Positions 10,181-20,910 are shown, numbered from the stretch's first letter. The stretch is DNA of 51,428 nt from an uncultured Colwellia sp. (GCA_913061365.1 CAJXUT010000001.1:1-51428); one strand, 5' to 3'. Notes: generated from the letters alone by a model not told the origin. Translations and numbers: made by a program.

Positions 10181-10354
10181 CTACATTACCTGTTTTATCA
10201 ATGCTGCAAGTATGAGGACTACAACAAGAATCCAGCTTATTTTACTAAATTTTGCTTGCTGTTCTCCGCTCATAGGTTTACCGAATCGCTCTCCCAACAC
10301 GACCATCAGAGCCACAGCACCAAACACACATAATAATATAATTAATAATGTCAT
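10181..10354 (-). CDS. 57-aa small membrane protein, not in supplied ORF track
   Basis: Reverse-strand translation MTLLIILLCVFGAVALMVVLGERFGKPMSGEQQAKFSKISWILVVVLILAALIKQVM*; two hydrophobic segments, SD-like AGGGA just upstream of ATG. Confidence 0.75.
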   Translation of the reverse strand: MTLLIILLCVFGAVALMVVLGERFGKPMSGEQQAKFSKISWILVVVLILAALIKQVM

Positions 10355-10461
10355 CTATATTCCCTTCAGTTAACTAAGTTTATCTACCTAGATTTAACAA
10401 AATCATTTATGATTGCGCAAGATACCTCTTATTCATAATTTTAGCTAGAGACTGAGTTTAA

Positions 10462-11703
10462 ATGCCACACGTTGCACAAGCCCAAACAGATGATTTTTTT
10501 CAAAAACGTCGATTTATTATTCGTCTTGGCAAGGCATTGCACAAATTAGGCTCTACAGCACATCGTTTAGAAGACAACCTGCTTTCAATAGCACGCTTCT
10601 TGGATATTCGTGCCTCATTCATTATCACTCCAACAGCATTAACTTTTATCCTTTCAGATAATGAAGATGATCAACAATATAACCACTTAGTCCGAGTAAC
10701 TCCTGGTGAAATTGATTTAGGATCTTTAGCACGTATTGATGAGTTAGTAGATGAACTTGTTAATGGCGAACGAACATTAGATGAAGCACTAGAACGTTTA
10801 ACTGAAGTTGACTGTAAGCCACCCCCTTATGGCGTGATCTTACCGTTTTTTGCTTTTGGCGCTTCTAGCGGTGCATTTGCCATGTTAATGCAAACCAGTT
10901 GGCATGATGTGTTTTGGTCTACCATTCTTGGCTTTATTGTTTTCCTTTTTGTTATTTGGGCAGAACGTTCTCGTCGTATGACCGAAATGTTAGAACCCTT
11001 AGCTGCATTAACTACCTCTTTGTTAGCCTCATTTATTTCATTATTTGATCCTAGTATCAATATTCCCATGGTTATTTTATCGAGCATTATTGCCTTTATT
11101 CCTGGTTTATCACTTACCGTAGGTTTATCTGAACTTGCTGCCCGACATTTGATGTCAGGTACTGCACGTATAATGGATAGCGTTATGGTGCTATTTAAGC
11201 TGTATTTTGGTGCCGTTTTAGGTATGGCTTTTGGTAAGCTAATGTGGGGGGAAACGATTTTTATACCACCAGATACCATGCCCGTTTGGGCTTCATGGTT
11301 AGCTGTGACCACGTTATCAATTTCGTTAGTAATACTGTTCAGAGTAAGATTAAAAGATGCTCCTTGGGGCATGATTGCTGGGTATATTTCATTTAGCGTG
11401 AGTATTTGGGCAAGTAGCTATTTAGGTGTTGCTTTAGGCGCTTTTGTAGGAGCTTTTGCGTTAGGAATATACAGCAATTTATTCTCACGAATTATGAATT
11501 TACCTTCTTCTATTGTGCGTCTACTTGGCTTAGTTGTACTGGTACCCGGTAGTAAAGTTTATATTGGATTAAATAGCTTAGTTACAGGTAAACAAATGCT
11601 TGCAGTAACCGATCTTGGTTCGCAAACATTTTTAATTTTTATGTCACTTGTTGCTGGGCTTATTTTCTCAAATGTTGCACTACCCCATAGAAAAAACTTA
11701 TAA
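10462..11703 (+). CDS. Threonine/serine exporter ThrE family protein
   Basis: LGKALHKLGSTAHRLEDNL N-terminal domain, PGLSLTVGLSELAARHLMSGTARIMDS, C-terminal LVPGSKVYIGLNSL. Confidence 0.85.
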   Translation: MPHVAQAQTDDFFQKRRFIIRLGKALHKLGSTAHRLEDNLLSIARFLDIRASFIITPTALTFILSDNEDDQQYNHLVRVTPGEIDLGSLARIDELVDELVNGERTLDEALERLTEVDCKPPPYGVILPFFAFGASSGAFAMLMQTSWHDVFWSTILGFIVFLFVIWAERSRRMTEMLEPLAALTTSLLASFISLFDPSINIPMVILSSIIAFIPGLSLTVGLSELAARHLMSGTARIMDSVMVLFKLYFGAVLGMAFGKLMWGETIFIPPDTMPVWASWLAVTTLSISLVILFRVRLKDAPWGMIAGYISFSVSIWASSYLGVALGAFVGAFALGIYSNLFSRIMNLPSSIVRLLGLVVLVPGSKVYIGLNSLVTGKQMLAVTDLGSQTFLIFMSLVAGLIFSNVALPHRKNL

Positions 11704-11730
11704 CCTCAATTATTGAGCAACTAATAACGT

Positions 11731-12369
11731 ATGACGATAAAAGATCAAAAAGAGTTAGTTCAAGCAAAAACATCAGCAAATTATCATCATGGTGATTTGT
11801 ATAGTAGTTTACTCACTACCGCCACTAAAATGATCTCAGAAGGTGGTGTTGAGGCATTGTCATTAAGAAAATTAGCAATGCATATTGGTGTTTCACGCAC
11901 TGCGGCATACCATCATTTTAAAGATAAAAACGATTTACTTATTGCTATAGCTGCTCAAGGCTTTGTTTCATGGAAAGAACAAGCAGAACAAATATTCAAG
12001 CGAAAAGATGCATCCGAACAAGAGAAATATCAGGCATTTGTTCATTACTATGTAAAATTTGCCACTGAAAACTCAGCTATCTATCAACTGATGTTTGGTG
12101 GCACATTATGGAAAGATAAAAAAAGTCCTTCCAAACTAAAAGAAGTGGCTTACCCTAGCTTTCAGTTTCATCTTGAAATGACAAAAACGTGGCAAAAAGA
12201 AGGAATACTACCCAATTCACCAAAGACCCTACGTCTTGCACAAGTTACTTGGGCAACGCTACACGGTATAGCTCAGTTGGTGATTGATGGTATTTATGCT
12301 GACACTAGCCAAATTGATGAAATGTGCCAATGTGCTGTTGATTTGTTTGTAGTATCTAACGAAGAATAG
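11731..12369 (+). CDS. TetR/AcrR family transcriptional regulator
   Basis: N-terminal HTH: NYHHGDLYSSLLTTATKMISEGGVEALSLRKLAMHIGVSRTAAYHHFKDKNDLL. Confidence 0.92.
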   Translation: MTIKDQKELVQAKTSANYHHGDLYSSLLTTATKMISEGGVEALSLRKLAMHIGVSRTAAYHHFKDKNDLLIAIAAQGFVSWKEQAEQIFKRKDASEQEKYQAFVHYYVKFATENSAIYQLMFGGTLWKDKKSPSKLKEVAYPSFQFHLEMTKTWQKEGILPNSPKTLRLAQVTWATLHGIAQLVIDGIYADTSQIDEMCQCAVDLFVVSNEE

Positions 12370-12597
12370 CCATCATAAATATTTCGCAACACTTTACCTA
12401 TTACTTTTTCATTGTAAACAAAACGTAAATAGTTTATAAATTTAACGTTAAATTAGAATTTTAAAGGAAGTTTCACGAACTGAAACGTAACGTAAACTCC
12501 TCGTAATACCAATTCATTGCTTATATACCAAGTACTGGTAACTATTTATAAGCACATCAATACCCAATAATTAAAAATATAAAATGAGAGTAAAATA

Positions 12598-14664
12598 ATG
12601 AAAGCGATTATAACAAGCGCTGTATGCTCATCTTTACTGTTACTAAGCGGTTGTAGCAACAATGACAATACAACAACTGATTCTGCTCAAGTAATAGTAC
12701 AAAAAACAGCTTTAGCTTCAGGCATAGATAAGGCGAATATGAATAATAATATTCGCCCTCAAGACAACTTTTATCGCTACGTAAATGGTGGCTGGATGGA
12801 TCGTAATGAGATTCCTGGTGATAAAACCGCTATTGGATCTTTTTATGATCTACGTGATAAAGCTGACGGTGATGTTAAAGTAATTATTGAAAAACTTGCG
12901 GCAACTAAAGGACTAAAATCGGGTTCAGATGAGCAAAAAGTGGCAGATCTATTTCGCTCTTTTATGGATTCTGAGCAACGAGATGCAGCAGGAATCAAAC
13001 CTATTCAATCCATTTTGACGGCCATTAATAACCTACAAAACAAAAATGATTTAGCGGCGTTTTTTGGTAAATATTCATATGCTGGCATTAATAACCCGCT
13101 AGCCTTATATATTAGTGTCGATGCTAAAAACTCATCAAGTTACGCAATTCACATCTGGCAAAATGGTTTAAATCTGCCAGATAAAGATTACTATTTTAAT
13201 GATGCTGAACGCTTTGTTGAGTTGCGTAAAGGTTATGTAGAACATATTGAGAAAATGTATGACTTAGCAGATCTGAGCAATGGTAAAGATGCTGCTAACA
13301 ATATCATGGCATTAGAAACTAATTTAGCAAAATTTCATTGGACACGTGTAGAAAGTCGAGACAGTGAAAAGCGCTATAACAAGTTTGCCACGAATAACCT
13401 CAATAGCCTGACAAATGAATTTAATTGGTCTGCCTTTTTAGCCGCTGAAGGTGTTGGTGATCAAAAAGATATCATTATTAACCAGCCTGACTTCATTGAA
13501 GGCTTTGGTAAAGTATTTAATGAAACATCACTTGAAACTTGGAAGCAATATTTAACATTCAATACGCTAAGTACTTTTTCTAGTTACTTAACTGCTGGTT
13601 TAGATAATGAAAACTTCGACTTTTTCTCAAAACAACTTAGCGGTCGTCAAGAGCAACGTCCTCAATGGAAACGTGGTGTTGGTGTTGTAAACAGTAATTT
13701 AGGCGAAGTTATCGGCAAAGTGTATGTAGCCCATCATTTTACGCCACAAGCAAAATCAAGAATGAGTACTTTAGTAGAAAACTTACGTAATGCTTACGGT
13801 GCTAGTATTGATGATTTAGAGTGGATGTCTGACAACACTAAAAAAGCAGCACATGTTAAACTCGCCGCTTTTACACCAAAAATTGGGTATCCTGATAAAT
13901 GGGAAGACTATTCAGCATTAAACATTGCTGATGATGATCTTGTTGGTAATATCATCCGTTCACGTAAAGTGTCTAGCGAGAAAGAAATTTCAAAGCTTGG
14001 TGGTCCAATTCGTAAATGGGAATGGGGTATGACGCCACAAACAGTTAACGCTTACTATAATCCAACCGTAAACGAAATTGTTTTCCCTGCCGCTATTTTA
14101 CAAGCCCCTTTCTTTAATATGAAAGCTGACGATGCAGTAAACTACGGCGGTATAGGTGCTGTAATCGGTCATGAAATGGGACATGGTTTTGATGATCAAG
14201 GCAGTAAATATGATGCTAAAGGTAATCTACGTAACTGGTGGACAGAGCAAGATCTAAAAGAGTTTTCAACACGTACTAAAGCCCTAGTTGAGCAATACGC
14301 AGGTTATCAAGTTTTTGATGATTTACACGTTAATGGTAAATTAACCTTAGGTGAAAACATTGGTGATTTATCTGGCGTGACCATTGCTTATAAAGCTTAC
14401 AAAGCTTCATTAAATGGTAAAGAAGCACCAGTGATTGATGGCTTAACCGGTGATCAACGGTTCTTCATGGGTTATGCTCAAATTTGGCGCTCTAAAATTG
14501 TTGAAAAATCAATGCGTAATAGAGTCGCAACAGATCCTCATTCACCAGGAGAGTTTCGTGCTTTAGGCTCACTTTCTAATATGAATGAATTCTATGAAGC
14601 TTTTGATGTTAAATCGGGGGATGATATGTATATAGCACCAGAAAAGCGCGTTAAAATTTGGTAA
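12598..14664 (+). CDS. M13 family metallopeptidase (neprilysin/PepO-like), lipoprotein
   Basis: Lipobox LLSGC; VIGHEMGHGFDDQGSKYD, GENIGDLSG, NAYYNPTVNEIVFPAAILQAPFF. Confidence 0.95.
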   Translation: MKAIITSAVCSSLLLLSGCSNNDNTTTDSAQVIVQKTALASGIDKANMNNNIRPQDNFYRYVNGGWMDRNEIPGDKTAIGSFYDLRDKADGDVKVIIEKLAATKGLKSGSDEQKVADLFRSFMDSEQRDAAGIKPIQSILTAINNLQNKNDLAAFFGKYSYAGINNPLALYISVDAKNSSSYAIHIWQNGLNLPDKDYYFNDAERFVELRKGYVEHIEKMYDLADLSNGKDAANNIMALETNLAKFHWTRVESRDSEKRYNKFATNNLNSLTNEFNWSAFLAAEGVGDQKDIIINQPDFIEGFGKVFNETSLETWKQYLTFNTLSTFSSYLTAGLDNENFDFFSKQLSGRQEQRPQWKRGVGVVNSNLGEVIGKVYVAHHFTPQAKSRMSTLVENLRNAYGASIDDLEWMSDNTKKAAHVKLAAFTPKIGYPDKWEDYSALNIADDDLVGNIIRSRKVSSEKEISKLGGPIRKWEWGMTPQTVNAYYNPTVNEIVFPAAILQAPFFNMKADDAVNYGGIGAVIGHEMGHGFDDQGSKYDAKGNLRNWWTEQDLKEFSTRTKALVEQYAGYQVFDDLHVNGKLTLGENIGDLSGVTIAYKAYKASLNGKEAPVIDGLTGDQRFFMGYAQIWRSKIVEKSMRNRVATDPHSPGEFRALGSLSNMNEFYEAFDVKSGDDMYIAPEKRVKIW

Positions 14665-14755
14665 TTACACCAATCAAAAGACTTGTTGATTGTTATCTCG
14701 TTACTGAGCATTAGTAGTGGTTAAAATATCAACAATCTTTTCCTTCCTAAACTTT

Positions 14756-14782
14756 AAAAAGTAGCTTCGGCTACTTTTTTAC
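14756..14782 (+). terminator. Rho-independent terminator with UUCG tetraloop
   Basis: aaaaaGTAGC ttcg GCTACtttttt. Confidence 0.85.
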
Positions 14783-14890
14783 TTATTCGTTACGAAATAT
14801 GTACAATTTTACTAAAAAGCGTTTATATTAGCTTGTATTCGTTAATTAATTTGCTGTATTAAAATTATAGTGATGTAGTAGAGGTTAAGC

Positions 14891-16477
14891 ATGCAAGGTA
14901 AAGAACAGAAGTTTAAAGAGGGATCTACACTCATTTCTATCACTGACTTATCGGGTGTTATTCAATATTGTAATAAAGATTTTGTTCAAATTAGTGGTTA
15001 TACAGAACAAGAGTTAGTAAATTCTAACCATCATATTGTACGTCACCCTGATATGCCAAAAGCAGCATTTGAAGATTTATGGCACACAATAAAAAGTGAT
15101 AAACCTTGGCAAGGTATTGTTAAAAATCTTTGTAAAAATGGCGATTACTACTGGGTAGATGCTTACGTTACACCCGTATATGAAAAAGGTAAAAAAGTTG
15201 GCTACCAATCAGTTAGAAGTTGTCCAACAACAGAACAAGTTTCATCCGCAGAAAAACTTTATAAAGAATTAAACCAATCTCCAGGCAAAAAACTACCTAA
15301 ACCGGGCTTCTTCGAAAAACTCACATTAGCGACCAAATTTAATACCCTCATAACAGTATTGTTTGCCACATTTTTAATTTCAGGTGTTATGTCTGGAAGT
15401 TTATTTGAAACCGATATTATACATATTTTGATCAATGTATTTTTTGTAGGATCATTTATTGCCACGCTTTACCTTCTGCACAGTAATGTTTTCAAGAGGA
15501 TTGATACGCTTTCTGTCATTATAAAGAATCTATCCACGGGCGACTTAACTAGCAATATAAAAATAATGAGAAATGATGAAATTGGTGAAGCTGTTATTTC
15601 AGCTAAGATTCTTCAAGGTCGCCTTAAAGCCGTCATTGGCCGTTTTACAGAATCTTCGCAAAGCTTAACCGTTGCAACAGATGTGTTATCAGAAGCTAGT
15701 CGTCAAACCAAAGTAAGCATGGGACATCAACACTCAGAAACTGATTTAGTCGCTACGGCAATGAATGAAATGAGTGCAACTGTTGCTGAGATTTCTCAAA
15801 ACACAACACAAACATCTGAACTAGCAACTTCAGCAGATAAAGCGGCTTCAGAAGGTCAGAGAATGGTTGGGCTAACAAGACAAACCATTTTAGAATTATC
15901 GACTGATATCACTGAAATTTATGACACTATTAATGTATTGGCAGAAGAGTGCCAACAAATACGAGATATTACGGCAGCTATTAGTGGTATTGCCGATCAA
16001 ACCAATTTACTCGCACTAAACGCCGCGATAGAAGCTGCTCGAGCTGGTGAGCAAGGTCGAGGCTTTTCAGTTGTTGCAGATGAGGTTCGTGTGCTTTCCT
16101 CTCGTACTCAAGAGTCTACAGTCGAAATCAATAATATGATCAACCAACTACAAGACGGAAGTAGTAAGGCTGTAGTGGCAATGGAAAAAGGGCTTGAGAA
16201 GGTTAAAGAGTCAGTGGTTCAAATTCAAAATACGGAAGAGTCTTTTTCACAAATAGCCGCTTCAGTTGTTGATCTTAATGATATGAATATGCAAATAGCC
16301 ACCGCCGCTACTCAGCAAACTACGGTAACAGAAGAAATGAATGGCAATGTACACTCTATTAGCATTCAATCTGATAAAACATTAAGTAGTGTTGAGTTAT
16401 TAGAAAATAAGATTACTTCACTGACTGAAATGTCTGAATCTTTACAGCTGCAACTTCAACAGTATGATTTGGGTTAG
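14891..16477 (+). CDS. Methyl-accepting chemotaxis protein with N-terminal PAS (Aer-like)
   Basis: PAS segment ISITDLSGVIQYCNKDFVQISGY...HIVRHPDMP; TM region; HAMP; signalling hairpin ISGIADQTNLLALNAAIEAARAGEQGRGFSVVADEVRVLSSRTQ. Confidence 0.93.
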   Translation: MQGKEQKFKEGSTLISITDLSGVIQYCNKDFVQISGYTEQELVNSNHHIVRHPDMPKAAFEDLWHTIKSDKPWQGIVKNLCKNGDYYWVDAYVTPVYEKGKKVGYQSVRSCPTTEQVSSAEKLYKELNQSPGKKLPKPGFFEKLTLATKFNTLITVLFATFLISGVMSGSLFETDIIHILINVFFVGSFIATLYLLHSNVFKRIDTLSVIIKNLSTGDLTSNIKIMRNDEIGEAVISAKILQGRLKAVIGRFTESSQSLTVATDVLSEASRQTKVSMGHQHSETDLVATAMNEMSATVAEISQNTTQTSELATSADKAASEGQRMVGLTRQTILELSTDITEIYDTINVLAEECQQIRDITAAISGIADQTNLLALNAAIEAARAGEQGRGFSVVADEVRVLSSRTQESTVEINNMINQLQDGSSKAVVAMEKGLEKVKESVVQIQNTEESFSQIAASVVDLNDMNMQIATAATQQTTVTEEMNGNVHSISIQSDKTLSSVELLENKITSLTEMSESLQLQLQQYDLG

Positions 16478-16934
16478 GCAGCTACAGAATTTGGCTTTAG
16501 CCAAGCTAAAAAATCACTTAGTTTGGCTAATTATGTGTATAAACCTTTGTAGAAGATGATATTGCTATAATTTCATAAAACAAGTTTATCCCCATAAAGT
16601 GTGTGATTAGGTCGCTGATATTATTCATAGAGTACGAGCAAGTATAAAAACTCACCTAGCTTTAAAAGTATTGCTGAACCACACGCCTGTTTACAGCAAA
16701 TAGCACTTCTTTATTAGTAAGTGCTATTTGCTTTTATGACGTGAGCCTAAAGCGACTACTTACTCTACATTCCTCATTATTATTTTCTAAAAGTAATTAA
16801 TTCGAACAAAAACAAATCATCAGCATCATTTTTTATTCAATATAGATGGACGTTATTTTTCTATTTAATTACTATTCGCATATAAAATACTAATTGGCAC
16901 TCACCAAAGATAATAAGTTTGCAAAGGACAACAT

Positions 16935-17546
16935 ATGACAGATGAAACATCGGATACAAAAAGCGCTCAGCATAAAAAACGTATGCAAGGTATTAAAGAA
17001 AAGGTAGATCAGCGTATTGAAAATGCTCAAGAGGAACGAGGCCTAATTATCGTTATTACTGGCAACGGTAAAGGTAAATCTACTTCAGGGTTTGGTACTA
17101 TTGCTCGTGCTGTTGGCCATGGTTTAAATGCTGCTGTTGTGCAGTATATTAAAGGTACATGGGCATGTGGAGAACGTAATTTACTTGAAAATGCAGGCGT
17201 TCGCTTTGAGGTTATGGGCACTGGCTTTACCTGGAATACACAAGATAAAGAGCAAGATATTGCCGCAGCTCAAAAAGTTTGGCAGCGCAGTAAAGAATTA
17301 TTAAAAGATAATAGCATTGATGTTATTTTATTTGATGAATTAACCTACATGCTCAGCTATAAGTATATCGATCTAGATGAAGTGATTGAGGCTTTAAAAA
17401 ATAGACCAGTTAACCAACACGTTATTATTACGGGTAGAGGTTGTCATAGAAGTATTATCGAATTAGCAGATACCGTGAGTGAAGTACAATCAATAAAACA
17501 CGCCTTTAATGATGGCGTAAAAGCACAAAAAGGCATTGATTGGTAA
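16935..17546 (+). CDS. cobO: Cob(I)yrinic acid a,c-diamide adenosyltransferase
   Basis: GLIIVITGNGKGKSTSGFGTIARAVGHG P-loop; DVILFDELTYMLSYKYID; HVIITGRGCHRSIIELADTVSEV. Confidence 0.92.
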   Translation: MTDETSDTKSAQHKKRMQGIKEKVDQRIENAQEERGLIIVITGNGKGKSTSGFGTIARAVGHGLNAAVVQYIKGTWACGERNLLENAGVRFEVMGTGFTWNTQDKEQDIAAAQKVWQRSKELLKDNSIDVILFDELTYMLSYKYIDLDEVIEALKNRPVNQHVIITGRGCHRSIIELADTVSEVQSIKHAFNDGVKAQKGIDW

Positions 17547-17599
17547 ACTAAACTTCATCGTAACAAAAGACTAGTTCATCCAAATAGCCTTCAAAACAT

Positions 17600-17634
17600 A
17601 AAAAAACCACCGCTTATACAACGGTGGTTTTTTA
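17600..17634. terminator. Bidirectional terminator between cobO and RND permease
   Basis: aaaaaaCCACCG cttatacaa CGGTGGtttttt. Confidence 0.88.
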
Positions 17635-17656
17635 TTATCTACAACATTCTAAGCGA

Positions 17657-20600
17657 CTAACTTGAGGGTAATTCTTGTTGTGTTGCTACCGCATTATTAG
17701 TACTTTTCTTTTGCTTTTTTCGTGAAAAAACATTGCGTATATCTTCAATAATCATATACAAGGTAGGAATAAATACCAAAGTAACTATTGTGGCAAATAA
17801 CACCCCAAAAGATAATGAAACAGCCATTGGGATAACTATTTGTGCTTGTGCACTTGTTTCAAAAAAGATAATAGGAACTAAGCCAATAAAGGTTGTGAAT
17901 GATGTCAGCATAATTGCTCTAAAGCGTTTAGTTCCTGCATGCATCACTGCATCTTTCAATCTTTCACCACGCTTTCTGGCATTGTTAACGTAATCAACCA
18001 TGACGAGAGAATCATTCACGGCAACACCAGCTGCAGCTAAAATACCAAATACAGATAAAACACTTAAATCCATTCCTAACACAAAGTGACCAAAGACTGC
18101 GCCAATAATGCCAAAAGGGATAACAGTCATAATCATTACTGCTTGCGAATACGACTTTAATGGTATTGCTAGCAATGAAAAGATGACCATAAATGAAATC
18201 AGCCCATCACGAACTTGATCTGCAACCCCATCCATTTCTTCTTGAATTTTACCTGATAGTTTACTGCTAACTTTCGGGTATTTCTTTAATAGTTTAGGGA
18301 TATAGTTATCACGAATATCTTGAGCTACTTCAAACGGTTCAACTTGCTCAGCATCAACACTACTCCAGATATTAATAGTTCTGTTACCATTTTCACGACG
18401 AATTCGAGTCACACCATCAGTTAACGTGATATCAGCTAATTCAGACAGCGGCAACTCTGCACCATTCGGTGCTTGAATCAATACATCATCAACATGGCCA
18501 ACACTACTTCGTTGAGCTAATGGATAACGCACCATCACTTTAATCTCTTCACTGTCACGTAAAATACGCTGCGCTTCTAACCCATAAAAGCTATAGTTTA
18601 CTTGAGAAGCAATATCAGCTAACGATACGCCCATGCTATAAGCTAAAGGCTTTAAGGTAAACTGTACTTCTTTCGCACTCGTTTGACGTGAGTCGTTAAC
18701 ATCACCAACACCTTTAATGGTGTTCAGTTTACGTTTTAACTCTTGTGCTGCGGCAAGTAATTGAGCATCGTCTGTGCTTTCAAGTCTAAAGGCAACGTCA
18801 CCATCTTCACGCCCTCCCCCAAATAAGTTATCGCTAATATCTAGGGTTTTAACACCGGGGTAATTTGGAATAGCTTGACGCCATAAATCTGCAAGCTCAA
18901 AGGTATTAATCGGTCTTTCTTCTGGAATAACCAATTTCACCATAACTTGTCCACTCGTTCTGCTACGCAAATCTACTTGCATATCAGAAATCATTGACAC
19001 GCCGTACTTACTTTCAATATCTTTATCTACCGTAAAAATTGTTCGCTGTATATTAAGTAACGTATCCAAGGTTGATTTTTCTGACGCATCAATATTCATT
19101 TCAATACTGATTCGAGGAAAATCATGAGGAATTTTAGGTTGACCAATATAGCGCACAAAACCACCACTAAATAAACCGGCACTTAACAACATTAAACTGA
19201 TAAAAAACATCAACACGGCATAACGATATTCAATAAATAATGCGAGTGACGGTTTATAAACATTGTGAATGAAGTTCTTCAACTTGGTATCAATGAAACG
19301 ACGCAACCTATCCAGCGGGTTTTTCGGATTAAACTCTTTGGTTTTCATTTTTACTAAATGAGCAGGCAAAATAAGTTTTGACTCAATCAAAGAGAAAATC
19401 AAACAAAAGATAACCACGCCACCAATGGCTTTACCAAAGGCTGAAGAAGGCCCTTCACCAAATAAGAATGGTACAAATACGGCAATTGTTGTTAACACGC
19501 CAAAGGTTGCTGGCATAGCTACACGCTTAACACCTCGTATAACATTTTCTGTCGAATGGCCATGCTCTTCTATTTCATCATGAGCACTTTCTCCCATAAC
19601 GATGGCATCATCAACGACAATACCTAAGACAAGAATAAAGGCGAACAAACTAATAACGTTAATCGTAATATTAATGAACTCTACTGGCATTAATAACAAG
19701 GTACCCAAGAAACAAACAGGTAAGCCCATCATTACCCAAAAAGCTAAACGTACACGAAGAAATAAGGCTAACAACAAGAACACTAATACCGCACCGCTTT
19801 TCATGTTGTCTAACATCATATTTAAGCGACCATTTAGGTAATAGGTCATATCAACCCAAGTTTCTAATTTTACACCTTCAGGTAGAACTGCCGATTTTTC
19901 CTCAACATAGGTATTCATAAGTTCAGCAATTTCAGTGATACTTTGAATTTCTGACGCACCGATAAAGAGCGTTACCGAGTTTTCACCATTAAATTTAGAG
20001 TATTGTAAGCCTTCCTCAAACCCATCAATAATAGTGGCGACTTCTCCTAGTAAAATTTTAGTGCCATCAGCCAGTGTAATCAGTGGAATTTGTTCAAATT
20101 CATGCCCGCGATAAGCTTGGTTCTCAACTCTTAAGTTAATATAACCATTCGTTGCACGGATTTGCCCTGCTGACATATTACGAGAATAATTACGAACCGA
20201 ATTAGCTACATCATTAAAGCTTAAGTTATATTCACGTAGCTTATCTTTACTTACTTCAATAGAAATTTCATATGACAAACCACTGAATAATTCAGAAATA
20301 CTAATACCAGGAAGCTGTTGAATTTCATGGTGAATTTTTCGACCTAACTCTTTTAATTCACCATTAGTTAAATCACCATATAGACTAATGTACATAACTT
20401 CTTGACGAAACTTTTCACGCTCAACCTTAATTCGCTCCATGCCGTCAGGAAAGCTTGGAATAGCATCAATGGCAGACTTCACTTCTTCAAGAACAACTTG
20501 TGGATCGTAGTCAAGTTCAACTTCCAACCAACCATTTGAGTAGTTACGATTAGAATAGGATATAACTCTTTTAATACCCTGCACTGATTTCAGGGCTTCT

Positions 20601-20908
20601 TCTATCTTAATGGTAATCCCTTCTTCAACCTCTTGTGGAGCAGCACCCGGATAAGGCGCAGCATAAGATATCCAGTTAAGTTCAAGCTGAGGAAACATTT
20701 GTTTATTAATCGTTAGCGCAGTTAAGCCACCACCAATTAAAATAAAAACCATTAATAAATTTGCAGCAATACTATTACGAGCAAACCAAGCAATAATACC
20801 TTTATTAGTATCTATGCTGGTGTCTATTTTCTTACCGCTGTGGTCATTTACATCATCCGAATTATTGACTGACATATTGGTAGCATCATCTTGAGAATGT
20901 GTAGTCAT
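17657..20908 (-). CDS. RND efflux transporter permease subunit
   Basis: 1083 aa, AcrB-type repeats: GLPVCFLGTLLLM, VLGIVVDDAIVMGES, GVAVNDSLVMVDYVN, FTTFIGLVPIIFF. Confidence 0.93.
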   Translation of the reverse strand: MTTHSQDDATNMSVNNSDDVNDHSGKKIDTSIDTNKGIIAWFARNSIAANLLMVFILIGGGLTALTINKQMFPQLELNWISYAAPYPGAAPQEVEEGITIKIEEALKSVQGIKRVISYSNRNYSNGWLEVELDYDPQVVLEEVKSAIDAIPSFPDGMERIKVEREKFRQEVMYISLYGDLTNGELKELGRKIHHEIQQLPGISISELFSGLSYEISIEVSKDKLREYNLSFNDVANSVRNYSRNMSAGQIRATNGYINLRVENQAYRGHEFEQIPLITLADGTKILLGEVATIIDGFEEGLQYSKFNGENSVTLFIGASEIQSITEIAELMNTYVEEKSAVLPEGVKLETWVDMTYYLNGRLNMMLDNMKSGAVLVFLLLALFLRVRLAFWVMMGLPVCFLGTLLLMPVEFINITINVISLFAFILVLGIVVDDAIVMGESAHDEIEEHGHSTENVIRGVKRVAMPATFGVLTTIAVFVPFLFGEGPSSAFGKAIGGVVIFCLIFSLIESKLILPAHLVKMKTKEFNPKNPLDRLRRFIDTKLKNFIHNVYKPSLALFIEYRYAVLMFFISLMLLSAGLFSGGFVRYIGQPKIPHDFPRISIEMNIDASEKSTLDTLLNIQRTIFTVDKDIESKYGVSMISDMQVDLRSRTSGQVMVKLVIPEERPINTFELADLWRQAIPNYPGVKTLDISDNLFGGGREDGDVAFRLESTDDAQLLAAAQELKRKLNTIKGVGDVNDSRQTSAKEVQFTLKPLAYSMGVSLADIASQVNYSFYGLEAQRILRDSEEIKVMVRYPLAQRSSVGHVDDVLIQAPNGAELPLSELADITLTDGVTRIRRENGNRTINIWSSVDAEQVEPFEVAQDIRDNYIPKLLKKYPKVSSKLSGKIQEEMDGVADQVRDGLISFMVIFSLLAIPLKSYSQAVMIMTVIPFGIIGAVFGHFVLGMDLSVLSVFGILAAAGVAVNDSLVMVDYVNNARKRGERLKDAVMHAGTKRFRAIMLTSFTTFIGLVPIIFFETSAQAQIVIPMAVSLSFGVLFATIVTLVFIPTLYMIIEDIRNVFSRKKQKKSTNNAVATQQELPSS

Positions 20909-20910
20909 TA

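Noticed and set aside
10137-10373. 78-aa plus-strand ORF in the track
   Set aside because: Composition is not protein-like; the opposite strand encodes a convincing 57-aa membrane protein with an SD.
10827-11372. 181-aa minus ORF antisense to the ThrE-like gene (and similar long antisense ORFs, e.g. 20891..21112, 42981..43301, 44247..44618)
   Set aside because: They lie entirely or largely opposite confident CDSs, have no recognisable motifs and show typical antisense composition.
16478-16934. Cobalamin riboswitch upstream of cobO
   Set aside because: I could not see a recognisable B12-box (GCCACTG) or the expected element; an Infernal search would be needed.
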